Source of the DNA: Symsagittifera roscoffensis
Taxonomy: Eukaryota > Xenacoelomorpha > Acoela > Convolutidae
Assembly (NCBI RefSeq): GCF_963678635.1
Contig: NW_026971689.1
Location: 124,001-188,000, forward strand
Reading direction: 5' to 3'
DNA: 64,000 nucleotides
In this document: positions 1-10,000 of the stretch, piece after piece
How positions within the stretch are numbered: the first letter of the stretch is position 1
How the letters are laid out: each line of letters opens with the position of its first letter
Notes under the pieces: generated by a model
What the model saw: only the letters and a program-made list of their open reading frames with translations
Databases searched by the model: none
Told to the model about the DNA's origin: nothing
Program-made: the position numbers and the translations under genes

Positions 1-600
1 ATCGACTGTATGCTGGGTTGAAATTGAGAGAAACAATTTGAGTTTAATTGAGAGCTGCTGTTTAGCTATTTGAATGGTCGCGAAAGTTTCTTGGGTTTCT
101 CTGTACCTGGATGCAAAGGAGATCAAATAACACGACCCTCGTCAGTTTGTTTCTCAAGGGGTGGCCCAAGACCATTGTGGCTTGCGTAACTCATAGCTCT
201 AGTCTTCTTATATGCATCGTAGTAGTGTACTTGTGATATCCCCCAACTAGAACTTTTTTCACTGGCAGTTTCATTTTTTCGATTTTTTTTTAATGTTTTT
301 CCTCTCTCAGAGGTAGGCGGAGTTCATTCGTAAGACTCTCTGAATGGAGAATAAAATTTGCTAAGTGATATGTGCTAGCAAGAAAAAGTATGAGTTGTTT
401 CAGCGATTTAGGTAAGTTGAGATTTTGAATTGTCTCTGTTCTACTGAATTTTGGTGAAACCCCCGAATCCGAAAGGTTTTGTTCCATCCATTCTACTCAC
501 TCATCTTAAGAGTTCAAATTTTGAGATTTTCAACGCTAAGTTTGCGTCCTACAATTTTTTTTTTAGTTTTTCGGGAATCTGCCGAAATCTGCCTAAATTG
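1..600 (-). pseudogene. pol: E1 extra RT-thumb and RNase H N-terminal fragment (A')
   Basis: A second thumb/connection piece lies downstream of the integrase of unit A. Minus-strand residues at 290-487 read PKSLKQLILFLASTYHLA, the usual gypsy thumb-to-RNase H connection, followed by ESLTNELR. At roughly 100-220 a frame resembles the RNase H start (ASHNGLG, from the usual DAS..GLGA), with the first Asp apparently replaced. It repeats 2,600-3,150 of the same unit. Its counterpart in unit B sits at 5,545-6,060. Confidence 0.6.
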
Positions 601-959
601 GAGAAACTTGGATGGTTTTCTATTTATTCCGTCCCTAATAACGAATTATTGTGGTGAAACAGAGTTTAATCCGTCGTCTGTTTTCTTTATCAAATACTAA
701 AGCCAGAATTTGCTTTACTGTTTGGATGGTTCGTTCAACTGTTCCGTAACCCCGATGGTCACCCCTCCAAAAAAAAATTATGTTCGAAATCATTTTCGTG
801 CGTGTGTGTCAATTTAGGTGCGTGTCAATTTAGGTTCGTAAAAACTCAACAGTGCATTTTGCACTTTTCGATTTTGTTACCTTCACTGACGGAACGCTTG
901 AGAATCTATCTAAAGCTACTAGCAAGTAGGTTTTTTTCCATTATGATTTTCTAACGGCC

Positions 960-1404
960 ACCCATAATCTAATTTTTGGTTAATCTATTCGCTCGCATTA
1001 ATTTAAATACCCACATCTCCGGACCCGGCTGCGTAAGCAGTGGTAGAGGTTTTGATGAAATTTTAGGAAGTAGATATTTTGCGTTCTTATTTTGTCTGGT
1101 TCGACTAAGGCGTTCTTTCGCGAGATTCAATCTGTCCTTGTGCATATGTGGCCACCAAAGGTATCGTGAAACCCCAAGCATAGTCTCTTGGATAGGCGGG
1201 GCCTCGATGAAACCGCGGTGTCCTCGATGAATCGGTCACTTTAGTTCGGAGCCCTGTTTGGCTCCTCGTTCTATTACTCATCTGAGGGTATCCATCCAGG
1301 AATCTCCTGATGTTAGCTCGGCCAGACTTTTCGGATTCACAAAGCTTCGAGACGTTATCCAATGTGTCAATTCTTGGTTTCCTCAGCAGCTCCTGGTCTC
1401 TCAT
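960..1404 (-). pseudogene. pol: E1-A integrase N-terminal (zinc-binding) remnant
   Basis: The minus-strand frame 969-1181 reads SRYLWWPHMHKDRLNLAKE and then KISSKPLPLLTQPGPE. This is the pattern of a gypsy integrase HHCC domain (RY.WWP....D, CxxC region, then PLPQLTQPG entering the core). The zinc-binding Cys pair is lost: the CxxC position reads RLSR. A second frame (1105-1404) supplies the upstream part, so there is at least one frameshift. The DDE core is absent: below about 960 the sequence jumps to a second RT thumb. Confidence 0.7.
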
Positions 1405-1409
1405 GATTT

Positions 1410-2133
1410 GTGTGTACCTCTTCGGGGTGGTTCGATTGTTCAGATCTCTTGTTCGTCGTCAGTATATTATGTGGTCGTCATATTAACGACAATCAACTAT
1501 ACGTCGTTCAATTGACTTTTTTGGCTCTGCTATCGTTTTTTGGATCTTTTTTGGCTCTGTATTTGGGTTTTGTGTCTGTGATATACTTATGGGCTCTTGG
1601 TAGCTCTCATCCGTCCATCACCGCTTCCAGTGAACGAGTCCTGCTGGTGATGTACTAGATTCTCACCCAATCAGTTGCCAGAATGATATTCGCCTGCTGT
1701 CCCCCTCTTCTTGCTTTGTTTCGACGGCTGCCTCTGATTTTTTTCTAGTTCTCTGAAATTTCTCTGTGACCTCTTCTTCTTCTGATATATCAGATGTGTT
1801 GTTCAAAGACCGATTCCAAGACCGAATCAAAATTACTCTCTTGCCTTCACTTCTCCATTTTTGAGATGAGTCTGACCACCAGTCTTACGATCGCCCTTTA
1901 CACACTTTTCTGCTATCTCCTTTGATGAGTCTGTTTTTTTTGTTTTCTTTTTGTTGGTTTCTGAATTGTTTTTTTTTCAGTTTTGCAGATCGACTATTTG
2001 CTGCTTGAAATTGAGAGAAATAGTTTGTGTTTAAGTGAGAGCTGCTGTTTAGCTGTTTGGATGGTCGCGAAAATTGATTTTTTTTATCCGGATGACTTGC
2101 GTTTGTTTTTGGCCGTTTTGGTTGCCATAGCAA
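1410..2133 (-). pseudogene. pol: E1-A linker between RNase H and integrase
   Basis: Low-complexity coding remnant, read on the minus strand. At 1885-2133 it is rich in Ser, Gln, Asn and Lys (motif SKQLNSSS). Lower down, at about 1,690-1,790, it is Glu-rich. It corresponds to 6,690-7,600 of unit B. I do not recognise a domain; position between RNase H and integrase marks it as the tether. Plus-strand hydrophobic frames across it are antisense shadows of this polar sequence. Confidence 0.5.
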
Positions 2134-2169
2134 ACGCGGAACGCGGAATGAGTTATTTACTACTTTGAT

Positions 2170-2500
2170 TCAAGAATAATCTACAACAATTTCGTTCCGG
2201 TTGAGCGAAAAATTGTTTTCTAGCCTTCTCTTCATGCATTCTAAAGCCCTGGGAAAGGCGTTTGTTGTGGCTACTACAAACCTTTTGTTTAATTTAGATT
2301 CGGGCCATGGATCATTGTATGGATCACGCAATAAATTAACGACAATCATAATGTCCTTCATTGGAATTTGAACAATTTCAATTTGATAGGGCAATAACCT
2401 GGACTGAAACGTTTTGTTTGTTTCATTCCCATCCAGCGCTGATGCTAAGGCTATATGATCCGTTGCATTATTAAATTCTTTCCCGTGTAGATAATGTTTG
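2170..2500 (-). pseudogene. pol: E1-A RNase H C-terminal remnant
   Basis: The minus-strand frame 2170-2394 reads LPYQIEIVQIPMKDIMIV and then LLRDPYNDPWPESK. This matches the end of gypsy RNase H, where the last catalytic Asp lies in a motif like G.xN..DYLSRDP; here the Asp-Tyr before Leu has become VN. The remainder up to 2,500 is frameshifted. The same block is better kept in unit B (7,280-7,894). Confidence 0.6.
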
Positions 2501-2599
2501 TATCTGCCAACTTACCCAATCAAATGCAAGCAACTCTAGTTCATGTATAGAAAGTTTTTCTAGTTTTTTTTGTTTTTTTTGTTGGCTTTTGGATTGTTT

Positions 2600-3150
2600 T
2601 CACATTTTTGCAGCTCGACTGTTTGCTGGTTTAAAATTGAGAGAAAAATTTTGAGTTTAATTGAGAGCTGCTGTTTAGCTCTTTGGACGGTCGCAAAAGT
2701 TTCTTGTATTTCTATGTACCTGTATGCAAAGCAGATCAAATCACATGCCCCTCGTCAGTTGTTTCTCAATGGTGGCCCCCAGACCATTGTGGCTTGCGTC
2801 ACTCTTAACCCCCGTCTTCCTATATGCATCGTAGTAGTGTATATTTCATATTGTGGCTACTGCAATTTTTTTGTAGCTTCGAACACGACTGCATGTTGAT
2901 CCCCCACTCGTATTTTTTCACTGGCAGTTTCATTTTTTCGTATTTTTCGTTTGATTTTCCTGTCATAGAGGTGGTTGGAGTTTATCCGTAAGACTCTCTG
3001 CGTTGGGTATAAATTTTGCTAAGTTAAGATTTTAAATTGCCTCTGTTTTAACGAATTTTTTGTGTGACCCCCGAATCCGATAGGGTATGTCCCATCCAGT
3101 CTAATCACACAATTTAAGAAATCATATTCTGAGATTTTCAACGCTAAGTT
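2600..3150 (-). pseudogene. pol: E1-A RT thumb and RNase H N-terminus
   Basis: On the minus strand, 2,740-2,850 encodes SDASHNGLGATIEKQL, the start of the RNase H fold with its catalytic Asp in DAS. Higher up (2,940-3,060) is a decayed thumb of the PKSLKQL type. A stretch at 2,600-2,700 repeats the Ser/Asn-rich linker found at 1,981-2,060, so linker sequence has been copied into RNase H. Frames change several times. Confidence 0.55.
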
Positions 3151-3182
3151 TGCGTTATACCATTTTTTCTTAATTTTCTCCT

Positions 3183-3721
3183 CTATTTTTTTTCATGTTC
3201 TGAATCATCACATTTTGATACAATGGGAATCTCGTCTGGAATCAGAAAGTTTTTTTTTGCGTGATTGATCGTTTTGTTCTTAGCTTTTTGGTACTCGCCA
3301 GGCATGTCTGACAAACCATACAATTCTGTTAGGAACCAATAGGTTCCTCTAGCGTTTTGACTACAAAGAAAATTACACTGTCGAGATGTGTCTGCAGCCA
3401 GTTTTGACTGATTATACGCAATTTTCAATTAAACACGGTGAAGTTGAGTGCGCCAACTTTCATTTCAGTAATTATTTGGCTAACTCCAAATTTACTTTCG
3501 TCGACATTAGGCATTTGATGTTTGTTTTTAAAAGTTGCCTGTTTATTTAATTTGTATCGAATGCCAGTTATCGTATCGTATTTTTTGACTGTTACTACAA
3601 TTGGAGCTAAGAAACAACCGCTTGTACATTTCTCCAATTTAGTAATTTGACTACGTGTCAATAATTTCTTAATAATTTTTATTTTTCTACCTTGTCTCAT
3701 CAATAAATGGTATTCTTCCAT
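3183..3721 (-). pseudogene. pol: E1-A reverse transcriptase palm and fingers
   Basis: Two adjoining minus-strand frames make up the RT. Frame 3425-3721 has the fingers with APIVVTVKK, YKLNKQ and KNKHQMPN, and ends at the motif A region as NFTVFN, where the catalytic Asp is replaced by Asn. Frame 3183-3428 continues with AYNQSKLAADTSRQCNF, motif B as GLSDMPGEYQKA, and the motif C region as FLIPDEIPIVSK, where the usual FLDD is destroyed. A frameshift separates the two at motif A. The gypsy assignment is strong; activity is impossible. Confidence 0.8.
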
Positions 3722-3774
3722 TGTCTTAAACGGCTTTTTTTGTTTGACGTTAGTCCTCTGATCAGATCAATATT

Positions 3775-4140
3775 TTGGTTACTCATCTTAGCTCCCAACG
3801 TTGGTCGGTTTCCTCCATTGGTTCTTCCGTAACAAAGCTTGAGATTTTTTATCCTTCTGAAAAAATCGGTTGCATTGACATTATTTCAAAGTCGCTACAT
3901 GATCCAAAAATTTCCTTAAGGAGGGTAGACTCCTCTTCCGATATGCCCGAATCCTCCGTTATTTCACATGTTTTTTTGCTAAAATATGCAAAATATCGGA
4001 AAATGGTTGAGTTTGTCGCAGTTTTTGCAAGTTTCCCATGGGCTAGACAAGGTTTCAAACGTCTCTGATCAAATACACGTCCACATTTTTTGCACGGTTT
4101 TGTTTGTCCACTGGATCTTTTTTTTCTGTTAAACGTTTTT
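3775..4140 (-). pseudogene. gag: E1-A gag C-terminus with destroyed zinc knuckle
   Basis: The minus-strand frame 3849-4058 reads LKPCLAHGKLAKTATN and then SCSDFEIMSMQP. Comparison with unit B shows this region once held a CCHC zinc knuckle of gypsy Gag; here every zinc ligand except isolated Cys has gone. The acidic stretch ISEEESTLLKEIFGS follows, leading toward the protease/RT part. No retropepsin D[ST]G triad is visible between gag and RT in this unit. Confidence 0.5.
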
Positions 4141-4154
4141 TTCCTCTTGAAATG

Positions 4155-5027
4155 TTACATCCTAATACTTCCATTAGAGGTTCGCATTGCCGTTACTGGC
4201 TCTTGCTTGGTTTTTACTCGTGAAATATAACCAGTACTCGTCCCTGCAACTGATGCTGCGTTCGTCTTATGGAACGCCATTCTGGTCAATTTAATATAAT
4301 TGGAATTTTTGGCCGCCTTGAGTACTTTCTCGGGCGCAAGTGTTTCGAAAGTTAGAAGAAGTTTTTTTGTAGGGTCATGTTTCCAACTTAGATATAAGCA
4401 AATTTCTAACAATTTCATTCTCTAAAGTTCCCATCTCCAATTTTGCTGCCTGAGCAGTTAGTTCCGCGTTAACTTCTCCTTGTTCCTGCATTCTTGTGAA
4501 GATTTTGTATTTTTGGTACGTTACACCTTTAACCATCTGGTTTGAAATCGATGCTGCTCAATGATTTCATTGAATGAAATTTTAGATATTTTGACATGGT
4601 AAATCTTCTGTAGGAACTTTTTCTTCCCTTCGGTTTCTAAAGAGAGGAATAGTCCACATCTGAGCTTCTTCTGTACCTCGTTATAGTAAACGTTCTGACC
4701 AACGCTTGACCCGCGTGTTCTTCGCTCTTCGCTTTCATGGTTCTTTCGGTATCTTCCTAATTTTTCTTTGAGGTTTCGCGCTTTTCTCTCATTTTATCTT
4801 CTTTATCTCGTAGTATTTCTGGTCTTGGGGGTGGTTCTTCCAGTATGTCCTTTGGGTCCTCTAGAAAAATTTCTGGGTTGATATTTTCTTCTACCTTGAT
4901 TGCCATTAGAATCTCTTCTAACTAGATTTTGAATTGCCACGGTGGTTCCAAATTCGCTGCGGCTCAAATACTGGTATGCCCATAACAGTGCGATTGTTCT
5001 GAGCTGAGAATCCTGCATGCTGCGCCA
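4155..5027 (-). pseudogene. gag: E1-A gag N-terminal region
   Basis: On the minus strand the gag start aligns with copies at 11,197 and 32,374, but the ATG has become TTG (complement of 5,025-5,027). Short frames at 4803-5018 and 4155-4418 carry pieces of the capsid, including a Pro/Glu-rich stretch (EDPKDILEEPP in another frame near 4,840) and WKHDPTKK. At least four frameshifts or stops occur. Assignment rests on position upstream of the knuckle and conservation with units B and C. Confidence 0.55.
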
Positions 5028-5239
5028 AGTGATATCCTACAAAATAATTTGTTGGAAAACTAAATGATAGTTCGAAAGAATATATTTCGTTTTTAAATAA
5101 ATAGTTTTCTCATTTTTAGAATAGCATAGATTGGCATTTGTTAAGCTACTCTGATCTCCCAGCGGTGTACTGAAGGTCTTAGATACTGTGACTTTTGTTT
5201 AAAAAATAAAACAATTTTTCACTGAATGTTACATGACAT

Positions 5240-5261
5240 TACTGCTACTGCAGTAGCAGTA
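5240..5261. repeat. E1-A leader palindrome, 22 bp perfect
   Basis: Perfect 22-bp palindrome centred on CTGCAG, flanked by conserved leader sequence. It lies 213 bp upstream of the position of the gag start in minus-strand sense. The same palindrome recurs at 11,393-11,414 (perfect) and 32,590-32,611 (one mismatch). Confidence 0.85.
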
Positions 5262-5544
5262 TCACATATTCACACAATTACTTATAACTAAGTAACACAA
5301 CTTGGGGTCTTTGTCGCAGTGGTCCAATCTGTAGTCATCAACAATGATGACCCAGCTTACTGCACATGAAAACCTTATTTTTCTTTTCGCTTCTTGTTTG
5401 AACCATTTGTTTGAATATGCTTATAATTTTCAAGAAAAAGAATCCAAGTAACGAATTATTTCTGTCTATTCCGTCACATCTAACGAATTATATAACTCCC
5501 TGTATACATTTTTCGGCAATCTCATCTGATGAACCAATTGGTTT
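5262..5544 (-). other. E1-A leader scrap and junction with unit B
   Basis: No gene. The first part (to about 5,440) is a truncated leader unit U1 as at 11,424-11,590. At about 5,450 it switches to a short piece like 620-650, then enters the end of unit B. This is the tandem junction between E1-A and E1-B; no LTR or target-site duplication is visible. Confidence 0.5.
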
Positions 5545-6060
5545 TGCTTTTGGATTTTTTTTTACAATTTTGCAGATCGACTTTTGCTGGGTTGAAATTA
5601 AGAGAAATAGTTGGAGTTTAATTTCAAGCTGATGTTTAGCTCTTCGGACGGTCGCGAAAGTTTCTTGTATTTCTATGTATCTGGATGCAAAGGAGACAAA
5701 TAACACGCCCCTCGTCAGTTTTTTTTATCAAGGGTGGCCCCAAGACCCTTGTGGCTTGCTTCTTATTTAACCATAGTCTTCTTATATGCATCGTAGTAGT
5801 GAACTTGTAAAACCCCAACTAGAATTTTTTTGACTGGCAGTTTCATTTTTTCGAATTTTTCTTTTGATTTTCCTCTCTCAGAAGTGTGCGGAGTTTATTC
5901 GTAAGACTCTCTGAATTGAGAATGATTTTTGCTAAGTGATATGTGCTAGCGAGAAAAAGTATGAGTTGTTTCAGCGATTTAGGTAAGTTGAGATTTTGAA
6001 TTGCCTCTGTTTTACTGAATTTTGGTGAAACTCCCGAATCCGAAAAGTTATGTTCCATCC
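5545..6060 (-). pseudogene. pol: E1-B extra RT-thumb and RNase H N-terminal fragment (B')
   Basis: Counterpart of 1-600. Minus-strand frame 5843-6058 reads LPKSLKQLILFLASTYHLAK and then ESLTNKLRTLLREENQKK (thumb/connection). At about 5,690-5,790 the RNase H start is present as EASHKGLGATL, the catalytic Asp being replaced by Glu. It follows the integrase scrap of unit B in element order. Confidence 0.6.
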
Positions 6061-6690
6061 AGTCTACTCACTCATCTTAAGAAATAAAATTTTGAGATTT
6101 TCAACGCTAAGAATGCGTCATACATTTTTTTTAGGTCTCCGGGAATCTGCCAAAATCTGCCTAAATTGGAGAAACTTGGATGGTTTTCTGTTTATTCCAT
6201 CATTAATAACGAATTATTGTGGTGAAACAGAGTTTAATCGTTCGTATGTTTTCTTCTTCAAATACTAACCCCAGAATTTGCTTTACTGTTTGGATGGTTC
6301 GTTCAACTGTTCCGTAACCCAGATGGTCACCCCTCCGAAAAAAAATATGTTAAAAATCATTTTCGATGCAAATCTAATCGAGTGTTTCTACCTTGAATCC
6401 CGAATTTCGGTCCGATCGGATCGATTCCGTGATGCCGTGCATTTCAACTTAGGTTCGTAAAAACTTAACAGTGCACTTTGCATTTGTCGATTTTGTTACC
6501 TTCACGGAAATTTTGAGAATCTATCTAAAGCTACCAGGCGTTCTTTCGCGAGATTCAATATGTCCTTGTGCATATGGGGCCACTACATGTATCGTGAAAC
6601 CCCAAGCATAGTCTCTTGGACGGAGGGGCCTCGATGAAACCGCGGTGTCCTCGATGAATCGGTCACATTAGTTCGAAGCCCTGTTTGGCT
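6061..6690 (-). pseudogene. pol: E1-B integrase scrap and junction to extra thumb
   Basis: Positions 6,540-6,680 match 1,105-1,240 (the start of the integrase HHCC block, minus strand), but the following part equivalent to 970-1,090 is deleted. Below 6,490 the sequence is the same as 660-960: it leads from integrase directly to the second RT thumb. The shared junction shows that this arrangement predates duplication of the unit. Confidence 0.5.
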
Positions 6691-7279
6691 CCTCGTTCTA
6701 TTACTCGTCTTTGGCTATCCATCCAGGTATCTCCAGATGTTAGCTCAGCCAGGCTGTTCGGATTCACAAAGCTTCGAGAGGTTATCAAATGTGTCAATTT
6801 TTGGCTTCCTCAGCAGCTCTTGGTCCTCTTATGATTTGTGTGTACTTCTTCGGGGTGGTTCGATTGTTCAGATCTCTCATTCGCCGTCAATATCTTATAT
6901 GGTCGTCATATCAACGACAATCAACTATACGTCGTTCAATTGGCTTTTTTGGCTCTGTTATCGTTTATTGGCTCTTTTTCGGCTCTGTATTTTGTTTTTT
7001 TTTGTCTGTGATAAAATTATGGGCTCTTGGTAGCTCTCCTCAGTCCATCGCCGCTTCCAGTGCGCGAGTCCTGCTTGTGATGTACTAGACTCTCACCCAA
7101 TCAGTTGCCAGAATGATAGTGGCCTGCTGTCCCCCTCTTCTTGCTTTGTTTCGACGGCTGCCTCTGATTTTGTTCTAGTTCTCTGCAATTTCTCTGTGAC
7201 CTCTTCTTCTTCTGACTTATCAGTTGTGTTGTTCATAGATTGATTTCCGCGCGAATCAAAATTACTCTCCTCTTTGTCT
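6691..7279 (-). pseudogene. pol: E1-B RNase H-integrase linker, distal part
   Basis: Counterpart of 1,258-1,890. Minus-strand sequence is polar and Glu-rich near 7,180-7,230. I recognise no domain. The hydrophobic plus-strand frames at 6,737-7,088 lie antisense to it and are not credible genes. Confidence 0.4.
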
Positions 7280-7894
7280 TCACTTCTCCATTTTTGAGGT
7301 GAGTCTAACCATCATTCGTACAATCGACCTGTATAATTTTTTTCTGCTATTTCCTTTGATGAGTCTGTTTTTTTTGTTTTTATTTTGTTGGCTTTTGAAT
7401 TGCTTTTTCAGTTTTGCAGATCGACTATTTATTGGTTGAAATTGAGTGAAATAGTTCGTGTTTAATTGAGAGCTGCTGTTTAGCTGTTTGGATGGTCGCG
7501 AAAAGTGATTTTTTTTTTCGATCGGGATGACCTGCGTTCGTTTTTGACCGTTTTGGTTGCCATAGCAAACGCGAGGAGATGATTTATTTGCTACTTTGTT
7601 TCTAAAATATTCTACAACAATTTCGTTCCGGTTGAGCGAAAAATTATTTTCTGGCCTTCCCATCATGCAGTCTAAAGCCCTGAGAAAGGCGTTTGTTGTG
7701 ACTACTACAAACCTTTTGTCTGATTCAGATTTGGGCCATGGAACCTTGTATGGATCACGCCAGAAATTATCGACAATCCTCATGTCCTTCATTGGAATGT
7801 GAACAATTTCAAAATGATAGGGCAATAACCTGGACTGAAACGTTTTCTTTGTTTTATTCTCATCCAGCGCTGATGCTAAAGCTAAATGATCCAT
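7280..7894 (-). pseudogene. pol: E1-B RNase H C-terminus plus linker (longest E1 frame, 204 codons)
   Basis: The minus-strand frame starts with DHLALASALDENKTKK, then LLPYHFEIVHIPMKDMRIVD and WRDPYKVPWPKSE, the final strand and helix of a gypsy RNase H with the motif that normally reads DYLSRDP (here DNFWRDP, so the Asp is kept). RFVVVTTNAF and LNRNEIVVEY follow, then the Ser/Asn/Lys-rich linker. It is the best kept E1 coding segment and the reference for 1,885-2,394. Confidence 0.7.
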
Positions 7895-7959
7895 TATTAA
7901 TTTCTTTCCCGATTAGCTAATGTTTGTATCTGCCAACTTACCCAAACAACTGCAAGCAA

Positions 7960-8347
7960 CTGTAGTTCATTCATAAAAAGTTTTTTTTTGTATTTTTTTT
8001 TACCTGGATGCAAAGCAGATCAAATCACACGCCTCTCGTCAGTTTGTTTCTCAATGGTGACATCCAGACCATTGTGGCTTACGTCACTCTTAATCCTCGT
8101 CTTCCTATATGCATCGTTGTAGTGTAATTTTCATATCGTGGCTACTGCACTTTTTTTGTAGCTTCCAACACGACTGCATGTTCATCCCCCCAATCGTATT
8201 TTTTTCACTGGCAGTTGATTTTTTCGAATTTTTCTTTTGATTTTCCTGTCTTAGAGGTGGGCGGAGTTTATCCGTAAGACTCTCTGCGTTGGATATAAGT
8301 TTTGCTAAGTGACATATACTACCAAGAAAAGATATGAGTTGTTTCAA
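7960..8347 (-). pseudogene. pol: E1-B RNase H N-terminus and RT thumb
   Basis: Frame 8105-8347 on the minus strand reads MKQLISFLGSICHLAKLI and then ESLTDKLRPPLRQENQKK, a recognisable thumb-connection. The RNase H start follows below 8,100 in a broken frame. The Ser-rich linker copy seen in unit A at 2,600-2,700 is deleted here (short gap at about 7,995). Confidence 0.6.
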
Positions 8348-8359
8348 CGATTAAGGTAA

Positions 8360-9060
8360 GTTAAGATCTTATATTTGCCTCTGTTTTAACGAATTTTTTG
8401 TGTTACCTCCAAATCCGATAGGTTACGTCCCATCCAGTCTAATCACACAATTTAAGAATTCATATTTTGAGATTTCCAACGCTAAGTTTGCGTCATCCAA
8501 CTTTTTTTTTAATTTTCTCCTCTAGTTTTTCATGTTCTGATTCATCACATTTTGACACAATGGGAATCTCGTCTAGGAATCAGAAAGTTTTTTTTTGCGT
8601 GATTGATCGTTTTGTTCTTAGCTTTTTGGTACTCGCCAGGCATGTCTGACAAACCATAAAATTCTGATAGGAACTAATAGGTTCCTCTAGCGTTTTCCTT
8701 GACAAAATGAAAATTACACCTTCGAACTGTGTCTGCAGCCAGTTTTGACTGATTATACGCAATTTTCATTTCAACACGGTGAAGTTGAGTGCGCCAACTT
8801 TCATTTCAGTAACTATTTGGCTAACTCCAACTTTAATTTCGTCGGCATTAGGCATTTGATGTTTGTTTTTAAAAGTTGCCTGTTTATCTGTTTTGTATCG
8901 AATGCCAGTTATATCGAATTGTATTTTTTGACTGTTACTACAAATGGAACTACGAAACAACCGCTTGTACATTTCTCCAATTTAGTAATTTGACGATCTG
9001 TCAAGTTTCTTAACTTCTTTTTCTACCTTGCCTCATTAAAAAATTGGTATTCTTCCATGG
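8360..9060 (-). pseudogene. pol: E1-B reverse transcriptase remnant
   Basis: The minus-strand frame 8766-8972 gives the fingers: ITGIRYKTDKQ, KNKHQMPNADE, VSQIVTEMKVG, then NFTVLK at motif A, where the catalytic Asp is replaced by Lys. A frameshift at motif A is followed by AYNQSKLAADT and, near 8,600-8,650, GLSDMPGEYQKA (motif B). Motif C is destroyed as in unit A. The fingers are present again at 9,602-9,805 in the tandem duplicate. Confidence 0.75.
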
Positions 9061-9137
9061 CTTAAACGATTTCTTTTTGTTTGACGTTAGTCCTCTGAGC
9101 AGATCAATCTTTTGGTTACTCATCTTCACTCCCAACG

Positions 9138-9514
9138 TTGGTCGGTTTCTTCCATTGGTTCTTCCGTAACAAAGGTGAGGTTTTTGCTCCTTCTGATGAG
9201 TGCGGTTGCATTGACATTATTTCAAAGTCGCTTTATGATCCAAAAACTTCCTTAACGTTGGTAGACTCCTCTTCCGACTTGCCCGAATCCCCCGTTATTT
9301 CACATATTTTTTGGTGTGATATGCAAAATTTCGGGAAACGGTTGTGTTTGTGGCTGTTTTTGCAAGTTTCCAATGAGAAGGACAAGGTTTCAAACGTCTC
9401 TGATGAAATACACGTCCACATTTTTTGCAGGGCTTTGTTTGTCCACTGGATCTTTTGTTTTTCTATTAAATGTTTTTTTTCCTCTTGAAATGTTGTTTCC
9501 TAGTACTTCCACTT
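9138..9514 (-). pseudogene. gag: E1-B gag C-terminus, first duplicate
   Basis: Minus-strand frame 9233-9421 reads ETCKNSHKHNRFPKFCIS. This is a CX2CX4HX4C knuckle in which the second Cys has become Ser and the His has become Arg. An acidic Ser/Glu segment follows. It matches 10,001-10,279 in the second duplicate. Confidence 0.55.
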
Positions 9515-9601
9515 AGGTTCCTCTAGTGTTTTCCCTGACAAAATGAAAATTACACCTTCGAGCTGTGTCTGCAGCCGGTTTTGACTGATTATAGGCATTT
9601 T

Positions 9602-9805
9602 TCAGTTCAACACGGTGAAGTTGAGTGCGCCAACTTTCATTTCAGTAACTATTTGGCTAACTCCAACTTTAATTTCGTCGGCATTAGGCATTTGATGTTT
9701 GTTTTTTGTTGCCTGTTTATCTGTTTTGTATCGAATGCCAGTTATATCGAATTGTATTTTTTGACTGTTATTACAATTGGAGCTACGAAACAACCGCTTG
9801 TACAT
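9602..9805 (-). pseudogene. pol: E1-B duplicated RT fingers
   Basis: Second copy of the RT fingers inside the tandem duplicate, minus strand: ITGIRYKTDKQ, KNKHQMPNADE and NFTVLN. Motif A has Asn in place of the catalytic Asp. Compared with 8,766-8,972 it lost two codons (TFK). In element order it lies between two gag knuckles, so it cannot be part of a working Pol. Confidence 0.65.
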
Positions 9806-10000
9806 TTCTCCAATTTAGTAATTTGACGATCTGTCAAGTTTCTTAACTTCTTTTTCTACTTTGTCTCATTAATAAATGGGTATTCTTCCATGGCCTTAAA
9901 CGATTTTTTTTTGTTTGACGTTAGTCCTCTGAGCAGATCAATCTTTTGGTTTTTCATCTTCTTTCCCAATGTTGGTCGGTTTCTTCCATTGGTTCTTCCG

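Larger units (their letters stand above)
1..5450 (-). mobile_element. E1-A, degenerate Ty3/gypsy-type element (tandem unit A)
   Basis: Read on the minus strand from 5,450 downwards this holds, in order, leader remnant, gag, RT, RNase H, linker and integrase N-terminus, all broken by stops and frameshifts. It aligns over nearly its whole length with unit B to its right, offset by about 5.57 kb at the low end and 6.15 kb at the high end, the difference being mainly a duplication in B. The low end is cut by the window. LTRs cannot be delimited. Family assignment rests on the RT, RNase H and integrase motifs given in the sub-entries. Confidence 0.8.

Noticed and set aside
6737-7088. Hydrophobic plus-strand frames that look like membrane proteins
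   Set aside because: They are antisense to the polar E1 linker, and their Phe/Leu-rich look comes from the complement of A-rich codons. The same artefact occurs at 1,410-1,658 and 8,467-8,649.
9138-9488. Plus-strand frame of 116 codons with Cys/Phe-rich sequence
   Set aside because: It is the exact antisense of the E1 gag knuckle region; repeated at 9,969-10,322 only because of the tandem duplication.
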